A DNA stretch of 64,000 bases from Nitrosomonas halophila. Lineage in GTDB: Bacteria > Pseudomonadota > Gammaproteobacteria > Burkholderiales > Nitrosomonadaceae. The stretch spans positions 1-64,000 of the forward strand of contig NZ_FNOY01000006.1 in assembly GCF_900107165.1 (NCBI RefSeq). Reading direction: 5' to 3'. A program made the translations under genes and the position numbers. Below are positions 47,657 through 56,903 of this stretch, in pieces. Each line of letters opens with the position of its first letter. Position 1 is the first letter of the stretch. The notes under the pieces are model-generated. The model worked only from the letters and a program-made list of their open reading frames with translations. It made no database searches and was not told where the DNA came from.

Positions 47657-49639
47657 ATGACAACTCGCGAAGGCAGTCTGGACGCCCCCAAACGACAGCC
47701 CCTTGACTGGAAAAACCCGCAATTCCATAATGAAAACGCCCTGTACGATGAAATGTACCGAGTGTTCGATATCTGTCATGGCTGTCGCCGGTGCGTCAAC
47801 CTGTGCACAGCCTTTCCGAGCCTGTTCGATCTGGTAGACGAAAGCGCCAGCGGGGAACTGGACAGCGTTGCCAAACAGGATTTCTGGCAAGTCGTCGACC
47901 GCTGCTATTTGTGCGACATGTGCTTCATGACCAAATGTCCCTACGTGCCGCCCCATCCCTGGAATATCGATTTTCCGCACTTGATGCTGCGCGCCAAGGC
48001 GGTCAAGTACAAACAGCAAGGCGCCCGCTTCCGCGATAAACTGCTATCCAGCACCGACGCCATGGGAAAACTGGCCACGATTCCCGTCGTAGTGCAGACC
48101 ACCAACGCCATCACCCAGACACCGGCCACACGCAAACTATTCAGCAAAGCGCTCGGTATTCATCCGAACAGAAAATTACCGTCCTATGCCGCCCAGACCT
48201 TCCGCGCCCACGCACAAGCCAACGATAGCTTTGCCGTCCGGGACGGCGCGCATACACCGGGCAAAGTTGCAATTTTCGCCACCTGCTACATCAATTACAA
48301 CGAGCCTGGAATCGGCCATGATCTGCTGCGCGTCCTGGCGCACAATGAAATTCCTGCCCGCCTAGTCGAAAAAGAGGCCTGTTGTGGCATGCCCAAGCTG
48401 GAGCTCGGTGATCTGGAAAGTGTGGAAGCTCTCAAAAACCGGAATATTCCCCATCTGGCAAAACTCGCTCGGGAAGGCTATGCCATCCTGTCGGCAGTCC
48501 CTTCCTGCACACTCATGTACAAGCAGGAACTGCCGCTATTGTTTCCCGATGACGAAGCCGTACAGGCCGTTGCCGCAGCCACTTTTGACCCGTTTGAGTA
48601 CCTCATGCTCCGCCATCGCGATGGCTTGCTCAGAACCGATTTCAAGCACTCGTTGGGCAAAGTGTCCTACCACATCCCCTGCCACTTGCGGGTACAGAAC
48701 CTTGGCAAAAAAACCCGCGATTTGCTGCAGATGATTCCCGACACACAAATCACTGTCGTCGAGCGCTGCTCGGGCCATGACGGGACATGGGGCGTCAAAC
48801 AGGAGCACTTCGAGGATTCAATGAAAATCGGCCGCCCTGTTTTCAGACAAATGGCGGACGCGGCACCCGATTACATCAGTTCCGACTGCGCGATCGCCGG
48901 ACGGCATATCCACCAGGGCATCGGCGATGATCCACTGCAGACCCTGCATCCCCTAACATTGCTGCGCATGGCCTATGGAGATGACCCGGCCGGATTACCG
49001 GCAACGTCTCCAGAGAGCGAGACACCCTTCATTCCAGGAGACAAACCGATGACCAAATTATCACGCGACAGCCTCATGACGCTGGAAGCCTATGCCAAAG
49101 CCAGGGACGCGTTCCGCTCCGAGGTCATGGCACATAAAAAACACCGCTGCGTGCACCTCGGCGAGCATGTGACCCTTCTGTTCGAAGATGAACTGACTAT
49201 CCGCTATCAGATCCAGGAAATGCTGCGGGCTGAAAAGATTTTCGATGAGGAAGGCATCCTGCAGGAGCTCGAAGTTTACAATCCGCTCATTCCCGATGGC
49301 CATAACTGGAAAGCCACCATGCTGATCGAATATGCCGACCCAGCTGAACGGGCGGAGCGGCTGGCGCAAATGATCGGCATCGAAGACAAAATATGGCTCA
49401 AAATAGCCGGACATGATCCTGTCCATGCCATTGCCGATGAAGATCTGGAACGCGAGAATCAGGAAAAAACATCCGCCGTCCATTTCCTTCGTTTCGAATT
49501 GACCCCGGCCATGATCCAGGCGCTCCATCAGGGCGCAGCCTTGAGCATCGGAGTCGATCATCCCGCCTATCAGGCGACCATAGCGGCTGTCGAAGAAAAC
49601 ATACGCACAGCACTCGCCAAAGATCTGGTCAGTAGATGA
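47657..49639 (+). CDS. fused Fe-S oxidoreductase (GlpC/HdrB-like) and DUF3501 protein
   Basis: A 660-residue protein. Residues ~40-110 hold two 4Fe-4S motifs (CHGCRRCVNLC and CYLCDMCFMTKCP); two CCG-type domains follow (ACCGMPK, CSGHDGTWG), as in GlpC and heterodisulfide reductase. From residue ~465 to the end it is DUF3501. In many genomes, as I recall, the DUF3501 part is a separate gene beside rubrerythrin and the Fe-S protein. Here AGGAG (49036-49040) and ATG (49049) remain at the junction, so an internal start could also give free DUF3501. Likely carries electrons to rubrerythrin. Confidence 0.82.
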   Translation: MTTREGSLDAPKRQPLDWKNPQFHNENALYDEMYRVFDICHGCRRCVNLCTAFPSLFDLVDESASGELDSVAKQDFWQVVDRCYLCDMCFMTKCPYVPPHPWNIDFPHLMLRAKAVKYKQQGARFRDKLLSSTDAMGKLATIPVVVQTTNAITQTPATRKLFSKALGIHPNRKLPSYAAQTFRAHAQANDSFAVRDGAHTPGKVAIFATCYINYNEPGIGHDLLRVLAHNEIPARLVEKEACCGMPKLELGDLESVEALKNRNIPHLAKLAREGYAILSAVPSCTLMYKQELPLLFPDDEAVQAVAAATFDPFEYLMLRHRDGLLRTDFKHSLGKVSYHIPCHLRVQNLGKKTRDLLQMIPDTQITVVERCSGHDGTWGVKQEHFEDSMKIGRPVFRQMADAAPDYISSDCAIAGRHIHQGIGDDPLQTLHPLTLLRMAYGDDPAGLPATSPESETPFIPGDKPMTKLSRDSLMTLEAYAKARDAFRSEVMAHKKHRCVHLGEHVTLLFEDELTIRYQIQEMLRAEKIFDEEGILQELEVYNPLIPDGHNWKATMLIEYADPAERAERLAQMIGIEDKIWLKIAGHDPVHAIADEDLERENQEKTSAVHFLRFELTPAMIQALHQGAALSIGVDHPAYQATIAAVEENIRTALAKDLVSR

Positions 49640-50151
49640 AAACTGCCTGCCGCTTGTCTCTGTGCCTATTCTTGACTGCTTGCGCGAGCAGCGGCGAATT
49701 CATCGACACGCTCGATCACAATCGGGAATGGGGCGCGATTCAACCGCTCCTTCCGGCTTACCCGCAATCGGAGAATTTACTCGAATTCGATGCCGGCCCC
49801 GCCAGAACTCTGCGCTACTTCATCGACGCCGACTCGATCAGCGTCGATGAGAAACGCATCATTCGTTACAGCTTGATCATCCGCTCGGCACAAGGCGCGG
49901 AAAATGTTTCGTATGAGGGTCTGCGCTGCGAGACCCGCGAACACAAGCGCTATGCGCTGGGAAACAGTGACACGCGCGAGTGGGTGCGCGCACGCGCGTC
50001 AGCGTGGCAGCCACTGGAACATGTCGCGCAACTCCATGCCCAGAAGGAACTGGCCAAATATTATTTCTGTCCGCGCGGACTGGTGGTAGGCTTCGCCAGT
50101 GAAGCCATCCGCGCGCTCAAGGCAGGCATTCATCCCAAGCTTGAGCGCTGA
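49636..50151 (+). CDS. CNP1-like family lipoprotein
   Basis: A 171-residue protein overlapping the previous stop by 4 nt. The signal peptide ends in a lipobox (FLTACAS), so it is a lipoprotein. The body (REWGAIQPLLPAYP, YEGLRCETREHKRYA, YYFCPRG) matches the CNP1-like family of betaproteobacteria, function unknown. Two Cys may form a disulfide. Confidence 0.75.
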   Translation: MKTACRLSLCLFLTACASSGEFIDTLDHNREWGAIQPLLPAYPQSENLLEFDAGPARTLRYFIDADSISVDEKRIIRYSLIIRSAQGAENVSYEGLRCETREHKRYALGNSDTREWVRARASAWQPLEHVAQLHAQKELAKYYFCPRGLVVGFASEAIRALKAGIHPKLER

Positions 50152-50176
50152 AGTTACCGCAGGAACCAAAGCAATC

Positions 50177-50343
50177 CTAGGAGGCTGCCCGAGAATAGCG
50201 ATCGTAACGAGGGCGAGGCTGGTTGAGTTGGATTTTTCGATCATTTGAGGCGAATAGTTGTTCTATTCAACGAAAAGGATCGGAAAATCTGGCCAATCAG
50301 GCTCGTCCGCAGTAGATCAGTCTATTCTCGGACAGCCTCTTAG
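50177..50343 (+). repeat. MITE copy E (159-bp core)
   Basis: Core 50181-50339, flanks CTAG (50177-50180) and TTAG (50340-50343). It lies between the 3' ends of the CNP1-like and slipin genes. Internal differences are shared with copy D (GGCGAGGCTGGTTGAG, GGCCAATCAGGCTCG), so D and E form a subgroup. Confidence 0.87.
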
Positions 50344-50417
50344 TAGTTCCCAAAAAACCGGGGAATTGCTTTGGCTGGTTTTATGCCGTTATGATAACGA
50401 GAGATGAGAACACCGCA

Positions 50418-51233
50418 TCACAAAGAGTTGGTACTACTCGGCTGTTTATTATTGTCAGGTTGCTTTTCCGTTATTTTCTGTAAAGCAGACAAAAATTCCA
50501 TCGGCAGCGGAAAAACGATCGTAGAATTTTTCTCACCAGCGATTTCTGTCAGCGTCTGCAAATAACGAAGTTGTATAGCCTGAGGCTGTTTCGATAACAC
50601 TTGCGACGCTTCCAGCAAATGCTGGGAGGCCTGCAATTCACCCTGAGCATGGATCACCTTGGCGCGACGCTCACGTTCAGCCTCGGCCTGCTTGGCAATT
50701 GCCCTGATCATGGTTTCATTAAGATCGACATGCTTGATTTCCACATTGGCCACCTTGATTCCCCAGGCATTGGTCTGATCATCCAGAATCGCCTGGATAT
50801 CATTGTTCAGCTTATCCCGGCTGGCCAGCATTTCATCCAGTTCATGCTGTCCCAATACAGATCGCAGCGTCGTCTGCGCCAATTGGCTGGTGGCCATGTT
50901 GTAGTCCTCAACCTGAATAATCGCCTTTTGCGCATCCACCACGCGGAAATAGATCACTGCATTGACTTTCACCGAGACATTATCCCGGGAGATCACATCC
51001 TGGCTGGGCACGTCCATGACAATGGTACGCAAATCGACCCGCACCATCGTCTGGATGATCGGGATTATGATGACCAGCCCCGGCCCCTTGACCTTCCAGA
51101 ACCGTCCGAGCATGAATACCACTCCGCGCTCATATTCCCGCAGCACCTTGAAGGCACTGGCCAGAAAAAAAGCAATGAAGACAAGCACCATCGTAATGGC
51201 ATATAGCATATCCGCATCCATATTGAAATCCAT
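50418..51233 (-). CDS. slipin (stomatin/SPFH-family membrane protein)
   Basis: A 271-residue protein: one N-terminal membrane hairpin (~8-28), the SPFH/band 7 domain ([42 protein letters not shown]) and a coiled coil rich in [10 protein letters not shown]. It works with the NfeD-type protease encoded just upstream (2 bases away) in membrane microdomain quality control. Confidence 0.9.
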   Translation of the reverse strand: MDFNMDADMLYAITMVLVFIAFFLASAFKVLREYERGVVFMLGRFWKVKGPGLVIIIPIIQTMVRVDLRTIVMDVPSQDVISRDNVSVKVNAVIYFRVVDAQKAIIQVEDYNMATSQLAQTTLRSVLGQHELDEMLASRDKLNNDIQAILDDQTNAWGIKVANVEIKHVDLNETMIRAIAKQAEAERERRAKVIHAQGELQASQHLLEASQVLSKQPQAIQLRYLQTLTEIAGEKNSTIVFPLPMEFLSALQKITEKQPDNNKQPSSTNSL

Positions 51234-51235
51234 GA

Positions 51236-52645
51236 TTAACGCTCCTTAGTATGATCGGTTAGACAAGGTTTCACTTCCAACATCAAGCCATCAACAGCCG
51301 TCACTTTCACTTTTTGCTTGGATGACAGCGGCGTATGCGCCCGCGCCCGCCACAATTCGCCATGCACCCGAATCCAGCCTTCATGTTCAAAATCTTCCAC
51401 GACTTCACCCATGCTGTGCAAGAGCTCCTCACTGCCTGAAACCACCGGCCGCTTTCTGGCTCTGAGCACCATACCGAGCACAAATATAAAGAATCCCGCC
51501 GAAAGCAGCGTGAATGTCACAATCAGTGGAATGGAAATGCCGTATCCCGGTATCTCAGTATCAATCAGCATAATGGAGCCGATGACAAAGGCGACAACCC
51601 CCCCGATACCCAAGGCGCCGAAACTCGGTATCAGCGCCTCTGCCAGCATAAAGACGATGCCAAGAAAAATCAGCGCAACCCCGGCATAATTGACCGGCAA
51701 TACCTGGAAAGCGAACAGCGCCAGCAACAAACTGATCGCCCCAATCACACCGGCAATAATCGTGCCCGGATTGGCAAACTCCAGAATCAGACCATAGATG
51801 CCGATCAGCATCAGGATATAGGCAATATTGGGATCCGTGATGATCGCCAACAGGCGCGTCCGCCAGTCCTGCTCAATGTGGGCCAGTGTTAACGACTGCG
51901 TGGACAGGCTCATCTCCTGCCCCAGCACATTGACCGGGCGGCCATCGATCCTGGCCAGCAAATCGTCCATATCCTCCGCGACAAGGTCGATCACTTTTTC
52001 TTTCAATGCTTCGCTGGCGGTCAAGCTGACGCCCTCGCGCACCGCCAGCTCCGCCCAATCGGCATTGCGTCCCCGCATCTCGGCCAGACCACGGATATAG
52101 GCCACCGCATCGTTGATGATTTTGTTCGTCATGGCATCCTGGGTGCGGGGCTGTCTCGTTTGTTCGTCTCCCGGCTTGCCATCCGGCGCATCCGGCAATT
52201 GTGGAAATCCACCGATCTTTACCGGCGTGGCCGCGCCCAGATTGGTCGCCGGCGCCATGGCAGCAACATGGGTGGCATAGAGAATATAGGTACCCGCGCT
52301 GGCCGCGCGGGCCCCGCCCGGCGCCACATAACCGACGACTGGAATCGGCGAGGCAATGATCTCCTGAATGATTTCGCGCATCGACACATCCAGACCGCCT
52401 GGCGTATTGATGCGGATGATGGCCACTCGCGCCTGTTGCTCCACCGCCTTGGCTAGGCCGCGTTTGACGTAATCATGCGTCGCCGGGCCAATCGCTCCCT
52501 CGACATCCAGCCACACCGCCAGGCCGTTGGCACGGCTGTTGTCCTCCGCATTCACCTGCCCGAACAGAATACCAGCCCATAGCAAAAGCCCAAGCAACCC
52601 GACACATCGCATCATGAAATATTGACTGGATCTGTATGTATGCAT
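51236..52645 (-). CDS. NfeD1b-type membrane serine protease (ClpP-fold plus NfeD domain)
   Basis: About 469 residues from ATG 52645, chosen because a signal peptide then starts properly ([12 protein letters not shown]). The ClpP-like domain has the Ser in [10 protein letters not shown] and the Lys in [10 protein letters not shown] (Ser-Lys dyad). Membrane helices follow (~300-420), then a C-terminal NfeD OB domain ([13 protein letters not shown]). The family cleaves stomatin-type partners, here the adjacent slipin. Confidence 0.88.
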   Translation of the reverse strand: MHTYRSSQYFMMRCVGLLGLLLWAGILFGQVNAEDNSRANGLAVWLDVEGAIGPATHDYVKRGLAKAVEQQARVAIIRINTPGGLDVSMREIIQEIIASPIPVVGYVAPGGARAASAGTYILYATHVAAMAPATNLGAATPVKIGGFPQLPDAPDGKPGDEQTRQPRTQDAMTNKIINDAVAYIRGLAEMRGRNADWAELAVREGVSLTASEALKEKVIDLVAEDMDDLLARIDGRPVNVLGQEMSLSTQSLTLAHIEQDWRTRLLAIITDPNIAYILMLIGIYGLILEFANPGTIIAGVIGAISLLLALFAFQVLPVNYAGVALIFLGIVFMLAEALIPSFGALGIGGVVAFVIGSIMLIDTEIPGYGISIPLIVTFTLLSAGFFIFVLGMVLRARKRPVVSGSEELLHSMGEVVEDFEHEGWIRVHGELWRARAHTPLSSKQKVKVTAVDGLMLEVKPCLTDHTKER

Positions 52646-52647
52646 GC

Positions 52648-53280
52648 TTACCCCGATAGCCAACGTTGACGAACAATTTCCCGATTCAGCAGCAGCCATT
52701 GCAAGGCGATGATGGCGCTGGCCGAACCGATCCGGCCGCTATTCAATAACGCCCGCGCCTGAGCCAACGCCATGACATGGACCTTGATATCCTCATCTTC
52801 CTCGGCCTGGCCATGGATACCACCGATCCCGGTTGTATCCACACGCCCACAAAACAGCGCAATCCGCTCGGTCGTGCCACCAGGACTGATCAGATAATCG
52901 TAAAGCGGAATCAGATCGCTGACATGACAGCCCGCCTCTTCCACCGATTCCCTTGTCACAACCTGCTCAGCCGACTCATCCGTGTCGATCATCCCCGCCA
53001 CGATTTCCAGCAGCCAAGGCCCGCCCGGTGCTGACATAGCACCCGCCCGGAATTGTTCGATCAGCACCACCCGATCCCTTTCTGGATCATAGGGCAACAC
53101 TGCGGCGGCATGTCCCCGCTCCAGCAATTCGCGGGTAATCGGACGGCTCCATCCGCCGTCAAACTTGTGGTGCCGCAAACGATACCGCTCCATGCGGAAA
53201 AAGCCCTGAAAACATATGACTTTCTCCAGCACCTCAAATCCCATTTCCGCTTGCGCTGGCCGCGCTGAATCACGAGACAT
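52648..53280 (-). CDS. Nudix hydrolase, ADP-ribose pyrophosphatase-like
   Basis: A 210-residue protein starting at ATG 53280, overlapping the upstream stop; a longer frame is open but only shadows that gene. The Nudix box is complete from GMIDTDESAEQ to RESVEEAG. GPWLLEIVAG and LISPGGTTERI match the ADP-ribose pyrophosphatase (NudF) subgroup. It probably hydrolyses ADP-ribose to AMP and ribose 5-phosphate. Confidence 0.87.
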   Translation of the reverse strand: MSRDSARPAQAEMGFEVLEKVICFQGFFRMERYRLRHHKFDGGWSRPITRELLERGHAAAVLPYDPERDRVVLIEQFRAGAMSAPGGPWLLEIVAGMIDTDESAEQVVTRESVEEAGCHVSDLIPLYDYLISPGGTTERIALFCGRVDTTGIGGIHGQAEEDEDIKVHVMALAQARALLNSGRIGSASAIIALQWLLLNREIVRQRWLSG

Positions 53281-54010
53281 AACCGGTCTCCAATGCATGC
53301 GCCCAATCATAGAAATGGCGTGACTGCGCCAGCTTCGCCATCGATCGATAATCATAAGGCACCGATACCAGCGCCACGCTCCACTCATTGCGTACACGCT
53401 CAAGCAAAGCGTAGTGGGCATCCGGAGAACCGGTCTGGATCACATGCGGATAGGGCGTCGCATCGTCGAAAGCCGGCAATCCCACGCTGCCCGGATTGAC
53501 CACAAGCTGGCCGGATGAAACCCGGATCGCGCGCGGCTTATGCGTATGTCCACACAAAATCAATTTGGCCTGCGTCGCGCCCAGGCGCGCTTCCACTTCC
53601 TGGCAGCTGGCCATGCGTGCCCCGGTGGGTTCAACCGTTTCCAGCAAATACTCGAGATCGCTGCTGGGCGTGCCGTGACACAACAAAATCCCCGAACGCC
53701 ATACCAATTTGACAGCTGGCAACGTTTTCAGCCAGGCCAACTCGCTGGCGCCCAATTGCTCATACGCCACTTCATCCACATCGGTACAAGCTGGTGTCCC
53801 ATAGGCCAGAATCTGATGATCGTGATTCCCAGCCAGATGCACCCAATCCTGGGCCATCAAAAACTGTGCGGTTTCAAGAGGCAGGAGGGGACCGGATAAA
53901 CAGTCCCCCAGATTGATGACTTGATCCACACCATGACGCTTGCAGTGCGCCATGACCGCCTCCAGAGCAGGCAGGTTGCCATGAATGTCTGAGACGACTG
54001 CAAGGCGCAT
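53270..54010 (-). CDS. metallophosphoesterase, YfcE-like
   Basis: A 246-residue calcineurin-type phosphoesterase: DIHGN, GDCLSG, GNHDH and CGHTH give the two-metal site. The substrate is unknown; relatives are broad phosphodiesterases or nucleotidases. Overlaps the Nudix gene by 11 nt, suggesting cotranslation and a linked role in nucleotide clean-up. Confidence 0.85.
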   Translation of the reverse strand: MRLAVVSDIHGNLPALEAVMAHCKRHGVDQVINLGDCLSGPLLPLETAQFLMAQDWVHLAGNHDHQILAYGTPACTDVDEVAYEQLGASELAWLKTLPAVKLVWRSGILLCHGTPSSDLEYLLETVEPTGARMASCQEVEARLGATQAKLILCGHTHKPRAIRVSSGQLVVNPGSVGLPAFDDATPYPHVIQTGSPDAHYALLERVRNEWSVALVSVPYDYRSMAKLAQSRHFYDWAHALETGYVS

Positions 54011-54028
54011 GGTATGAAGAAACTGCAG

Positions 54029-54952
54029 TTAGTGTTTCATATCCGACACTTGCTGAATGCCAGCCAACAGCCAGGCAGCACGGGAATCGTCGAGATCCTT
54101 CTGCACATGCCAGATTTCGTCAAACGACTCGGCCTGCGCATCCGGTGCGTCCCGCAATTGCCCGCTGAAGCGCACACTGGCGATCGCCTGATTGCCTTCG
54201 GTTGTCATATCGACCAGGCTGGCTTCCACGAAGACAACTTCGGTTTGTTGCGCAACAGGCCCTTCCTCCTGGATCTGCTTGTTCAGCTCGGCGAACAATT
54301 CAGGGGTCGTATAAGCGCGGATTTCTTCCAGATCGCCTTTGTCATTGGCAGCCTGCAAGCCGATGAACGAGCGTTTGGCATGCATGAGGAATGCATCCAC
54401 ATCGAAATCCGCCGGCACTTCAAACGTGTCGCCACTGGCCGCACCACTGGCTGCAGCCGCGCCAATGGGAGAAGAAGAAGAAGAAGCCGGCATTTCCGGC
54501 TTGGGCGACAGCACACTGCCCGCCGCACCCCCGGCTCCGGCGCTGGAATACTGCATCGGTCGCGACGCCTGCCCGCCCGCGGATCTGCGCAGCATGCGGA
54601 TCACAAAGAATATCCCGGCCGCAAGCGCGATCAACACCAGAATATCCATGAAATTGATGCCATCAAATGCGCCACCCATGAACAATGCTGCCAACAGGCC
54701 ACCAGCGGCCAATCCGGCCAGAGGACCTAACCACTTGCTGCCCCCGGCGGCCGCACCGGCTGCCCCTGCGGCACCCGTGGCTGACTGGCCAGGCTGCTGC
54801 GGTTTGGGAGCCGCCTGCTGTTTGTTGAGATTGAGCGACTCGCGCTGTTTGCCAAAGCTTTTTCCGCCACCCATGCGTCTGGCCTCGGCATCGAATGCCA
54901 TCAAACTGAAGGTAAACAAGGTTAGCGTCAAAAGTGTTAGTATTCTCATCAT
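54029..54952 (-). CDS. Tim44-like domain membrane protein
   Basis: A 307-residue protein with a signal peptide, a Gln/Ala/Pro-rich linker, two short membrane helices (~75-120), a Ser run encoded by a GAA/TTC trinucleotide tract (54471-54485) and a C-terminal Tim44-like domain (~165-300). The family is common in proteobacteria, of uncertain function, perhaps protein translocation or a lipid-linked role. Confidence 0.8.
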   Translation of the reverse strand: MMRILTLLTLTLFTFSLMAFDAEARRMGGGKSFGKQRESLNLNKQQAAPKPQQPGQSATGAAGAAGAAAGGSKWLGPLAGLAAGGLLAALFMGGAFDGINFMDILVLIALAAGIFFVIRMLRRSAGGQASRPMQYSSAGAGGAAGSVLSPKPEMPASSSSSPIGAAAASGAASGDTFEVPADFDVDAFLMHAKRSFIGLQAANDKGDLEEIRAYTTPELFAELNKQIQEEGPVAQQTEVVFVEASLVDMTTEGNQAIASVRFSGQLRDAPDAQAESFDEIWHVQKDLDDSRAAWLLAGIQQVSDMKH

Positions 54953-55042
54953 GAATCTCTCCGTGAGTCAAAAATATATTTCGAATATCGAGTATAGCAC
55001 CATCCTGAATATCGCTGGACCACACACCAGGAGAATGCACCC

Positions 55043-55909
55043 ATGATCACTAGCATGACAGGTTATGCAGCAATCTCCAAGGAAATCCCGCAGGGTTCTC
55101 TGGCATTGGAGCTGCGCTCGGTCAATAACCGTTATCTTGATCTCCTGTTCCGGCTGCCAGATGAATTCCGGCCATTGGAGCCGGACATGCGCGAACTGCT
55201 CGGCGCCCGGCTGGCGCGCGGCAAAATCGACTGCCGTCTGACCTTCACCGCCTATCCCGGCGCCATTCAGCGGCAACGGCTGAACAACGAGCTCCTGCAC
55301 GAGCTGCGCGACCTGAGCCATGAGATCAAATCGGTCTTTCCCAATGCCGGCGATCTCACCCTGTCGGATATCCTGCGCTGGCCCGGCGTACTCGACAGCG
55401 ACCGCGTTTCCTTCAGCGAACTGCACGCCCCCTGCATGGAATTATTGCAAGCCACACTGCATGAACTCATCGCCACTCGCGAACGCGAAGGCGACAAGCT
55501 CAAGCTCCTGTTGCTGGAACGCCTGCACCGGCTGCGCCAACTGGTGCTGGACCTGCTGCCCCGCCTGCCGGCCATGCTGACAGGCTTTCAGGAAAGATTG
55601 CTCAACCGGCTGCAAGCTGCCGGCCTTGATGAAAAAGACGAGCGTATCCGCCAAGAGTTCACATTATTTGCCAATAAAATCGATGTGGATGAAGAATTAT
55701 CGCGCCTGCAGAGCCATCTGGACGAAGTCGAGCGCACCCTGCAAAAAGGTGGCGTGGCCGGCAAGCGGCTCGACTTCCTGATGCAGGAACTCAACCGGGA
55801 GGCCAACACCCTGGCCTCAAAATCAGTCGACAGCGAAATCACCCAGGCCTCGGTCGAAATCAAAGTGCTGATCGAACAACTGCGCGAACAGATCCAAAAC
55901 ATTGAATAA
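55043..55909 (+). CDS. yicC: YicC-family endoribonuclease
   Basis: A 288-residue protein starting with SMTGYAAISKE; the N-terminal domain has LELRSVNNRYLD and the C-terminal DUF1732 part has RLDFLMQELNREANTLASKS. E. coli YicC is reported to act on RNA, including the sRNA RyhB. It is divergent from the Tim44-like gene. Confidence 0.9.
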   Translation: MITSMTGYAAISKEIPQGSLALELRSVNNRYLDLLFRLPDEFRPLEPDMRELLGARLARGKIDCRLTFTAYPGAIQRQRLNNELLHELRDLSHEIKSVFPNAGDLTLSDILRWPGVLDSDRVSFSELHAPCMELLQATLHELIATREREGDKLKLLLLERLHRLRQLVLDLLPRLPAMLTGFQERLLNRLQAAGLDEKDERIRQEFTLFANKIDVDEELSRLQSHLDEVERTLQKGGVAGKRLDFLMQELNREANTLASKSVDSEITQASVEIKVLIEQLREQIQNIE

Positions 55910-55975
55910 TTATTTATGCCTCGATACAATTTCCAGTAGGATAGAAGCACGGCGCAGTTCTTTGTCGGTTGGGTA

Positions 55976-56040
55976 GTGCGCAAGCGCATCCTAAGCAGGA
56001 GCCGGTGACGATCCAATCGTCGTAGGGTGCGCTTGCGCAC
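55976..56040. repeat. imperfect inverted repeat in the yicC / restriction-locus gap
   Basis: GTGCGCAAGCGCATCCT (55976-55992) faces AGGGTGCGCTTGCGCAC (56024-56040) with one mismatch; a smaller dyad GACGAT-ccA-ATCGTC lies between. There is no T-run. It marks the boundary between the housekeeping block and the restriction-modification locus. Nothing else was seen in 55910-56189. Confidence 0.65.
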
Positions 56041-56189
56041 CGATCGATACCGCCACTTACCGCCTGGATAGGGACCGGTCACATCTGTCGCGTTACTGAA
56101 AATAATTCACAGGCACATAATTTTTTGCACACCCCAAAACCGCCGCCGCTTGCCATGTCGGCCCAAAGTCCTGGGCGAGATAAAAACCC

Positions 56190-56903
56190 TCAATAAACCC
56201 AGTGGTTGTGCGCCAGCGGCATCCTGTTGAGAAGATTCCTACGCTCCTTCCAATCAGGCAGGAATTTATCCATATACGCCTTAAAGCGTTCACTGTGCTT
56301 GCGTTCCAGCAAGTGAACCAGCTCATGCACCAGTATGTATTCCAAACATTCTGGCGGCTTCTTGGCCAGCTCCAGGTTCAACCAAATGCGTTTCGCTTCG
56401 GTATTGCAGCTTCCCCATTTGGTTTTCATTTTTTTTACGCCCCAACTGGCCGCCTCAACGCCCATTTTGCTTTGCCAGTATTCCAGCAGGCTGACTATTC
56501 GTGCCTTCAGACCCACGCGACAATACGCCGAAAGCACCAACGCTTTATTCTCAAGCGAGGTACCGGGATTGACGTACAGGTGGATTTTGCCACGTCCAAC
56601 CCTGACTTCATGACGTCCAGATCGTTCCACGACATTCAAGCGATACCGCTTGCCCCACAGGTAGTGACATTCGCCGCTCACCATCTCCCGGTCAGACTGT
56701 CGGGGTTGTTTGGCGAAGTCACTTTGCTGTTTCTTGATCCAGGGTAGACGACTGATCACCGCCATGCGGATAGCCGTCTCCGTCATGGACTCAGGCGCCG
56801 ATACCCGAACGCGACCATCTGGCGGCAGAACGCTGATATGCAAATTCTTGATCGCCTTGCGATGGAGCTGCATCGTGATTGGACCGATCTCCAGCGTTGC
56901 CAT
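56190..56903 (-). CDS. YgjP/SprT-like zinc metallopeptidase
   Basis: A 237-residue DUF45 protein with HELVHLLERKHSERF, where HExxH and a following His form a zinc site, after KWGSCNTEAKRIWLN. In E. coli YgjP is a UTP pyrophosphatase-like or peptidase-like protein of unclear role. Here it is fused to the hsdR operon (overlap of one base), as in many type I restriction loci, suggesting a conserved accessory role. Confidence 0.82.
   Translation of the reverse strand: MATLEIGPITMQLHRKAIKNLHISVLPPDGRVRVSAPESMTETAIRMAVISRLPWIKKQQSDFAKQPRQSDREMVSGECHYLWGKRYRLNVVERSGRHEVRVGRGKIHLYVNPGTSLENKALVLSAYCRVGLKARIVSLLEYWQSKMGVEAASWGVKKMKTKWGSCNTEAKRIWLNLELAKKPPECLEYILVHELVHLLERKHSERFKAYMDKFLPDWKERRNLLNRMPLAHNHWVY

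Noticed and set aside
54471-54485. GAA trinucleotide tract in the Tim44-like gene
   Set aside because: Length changes would keep the frame in a Ser linker; too short to suggest phase variation.
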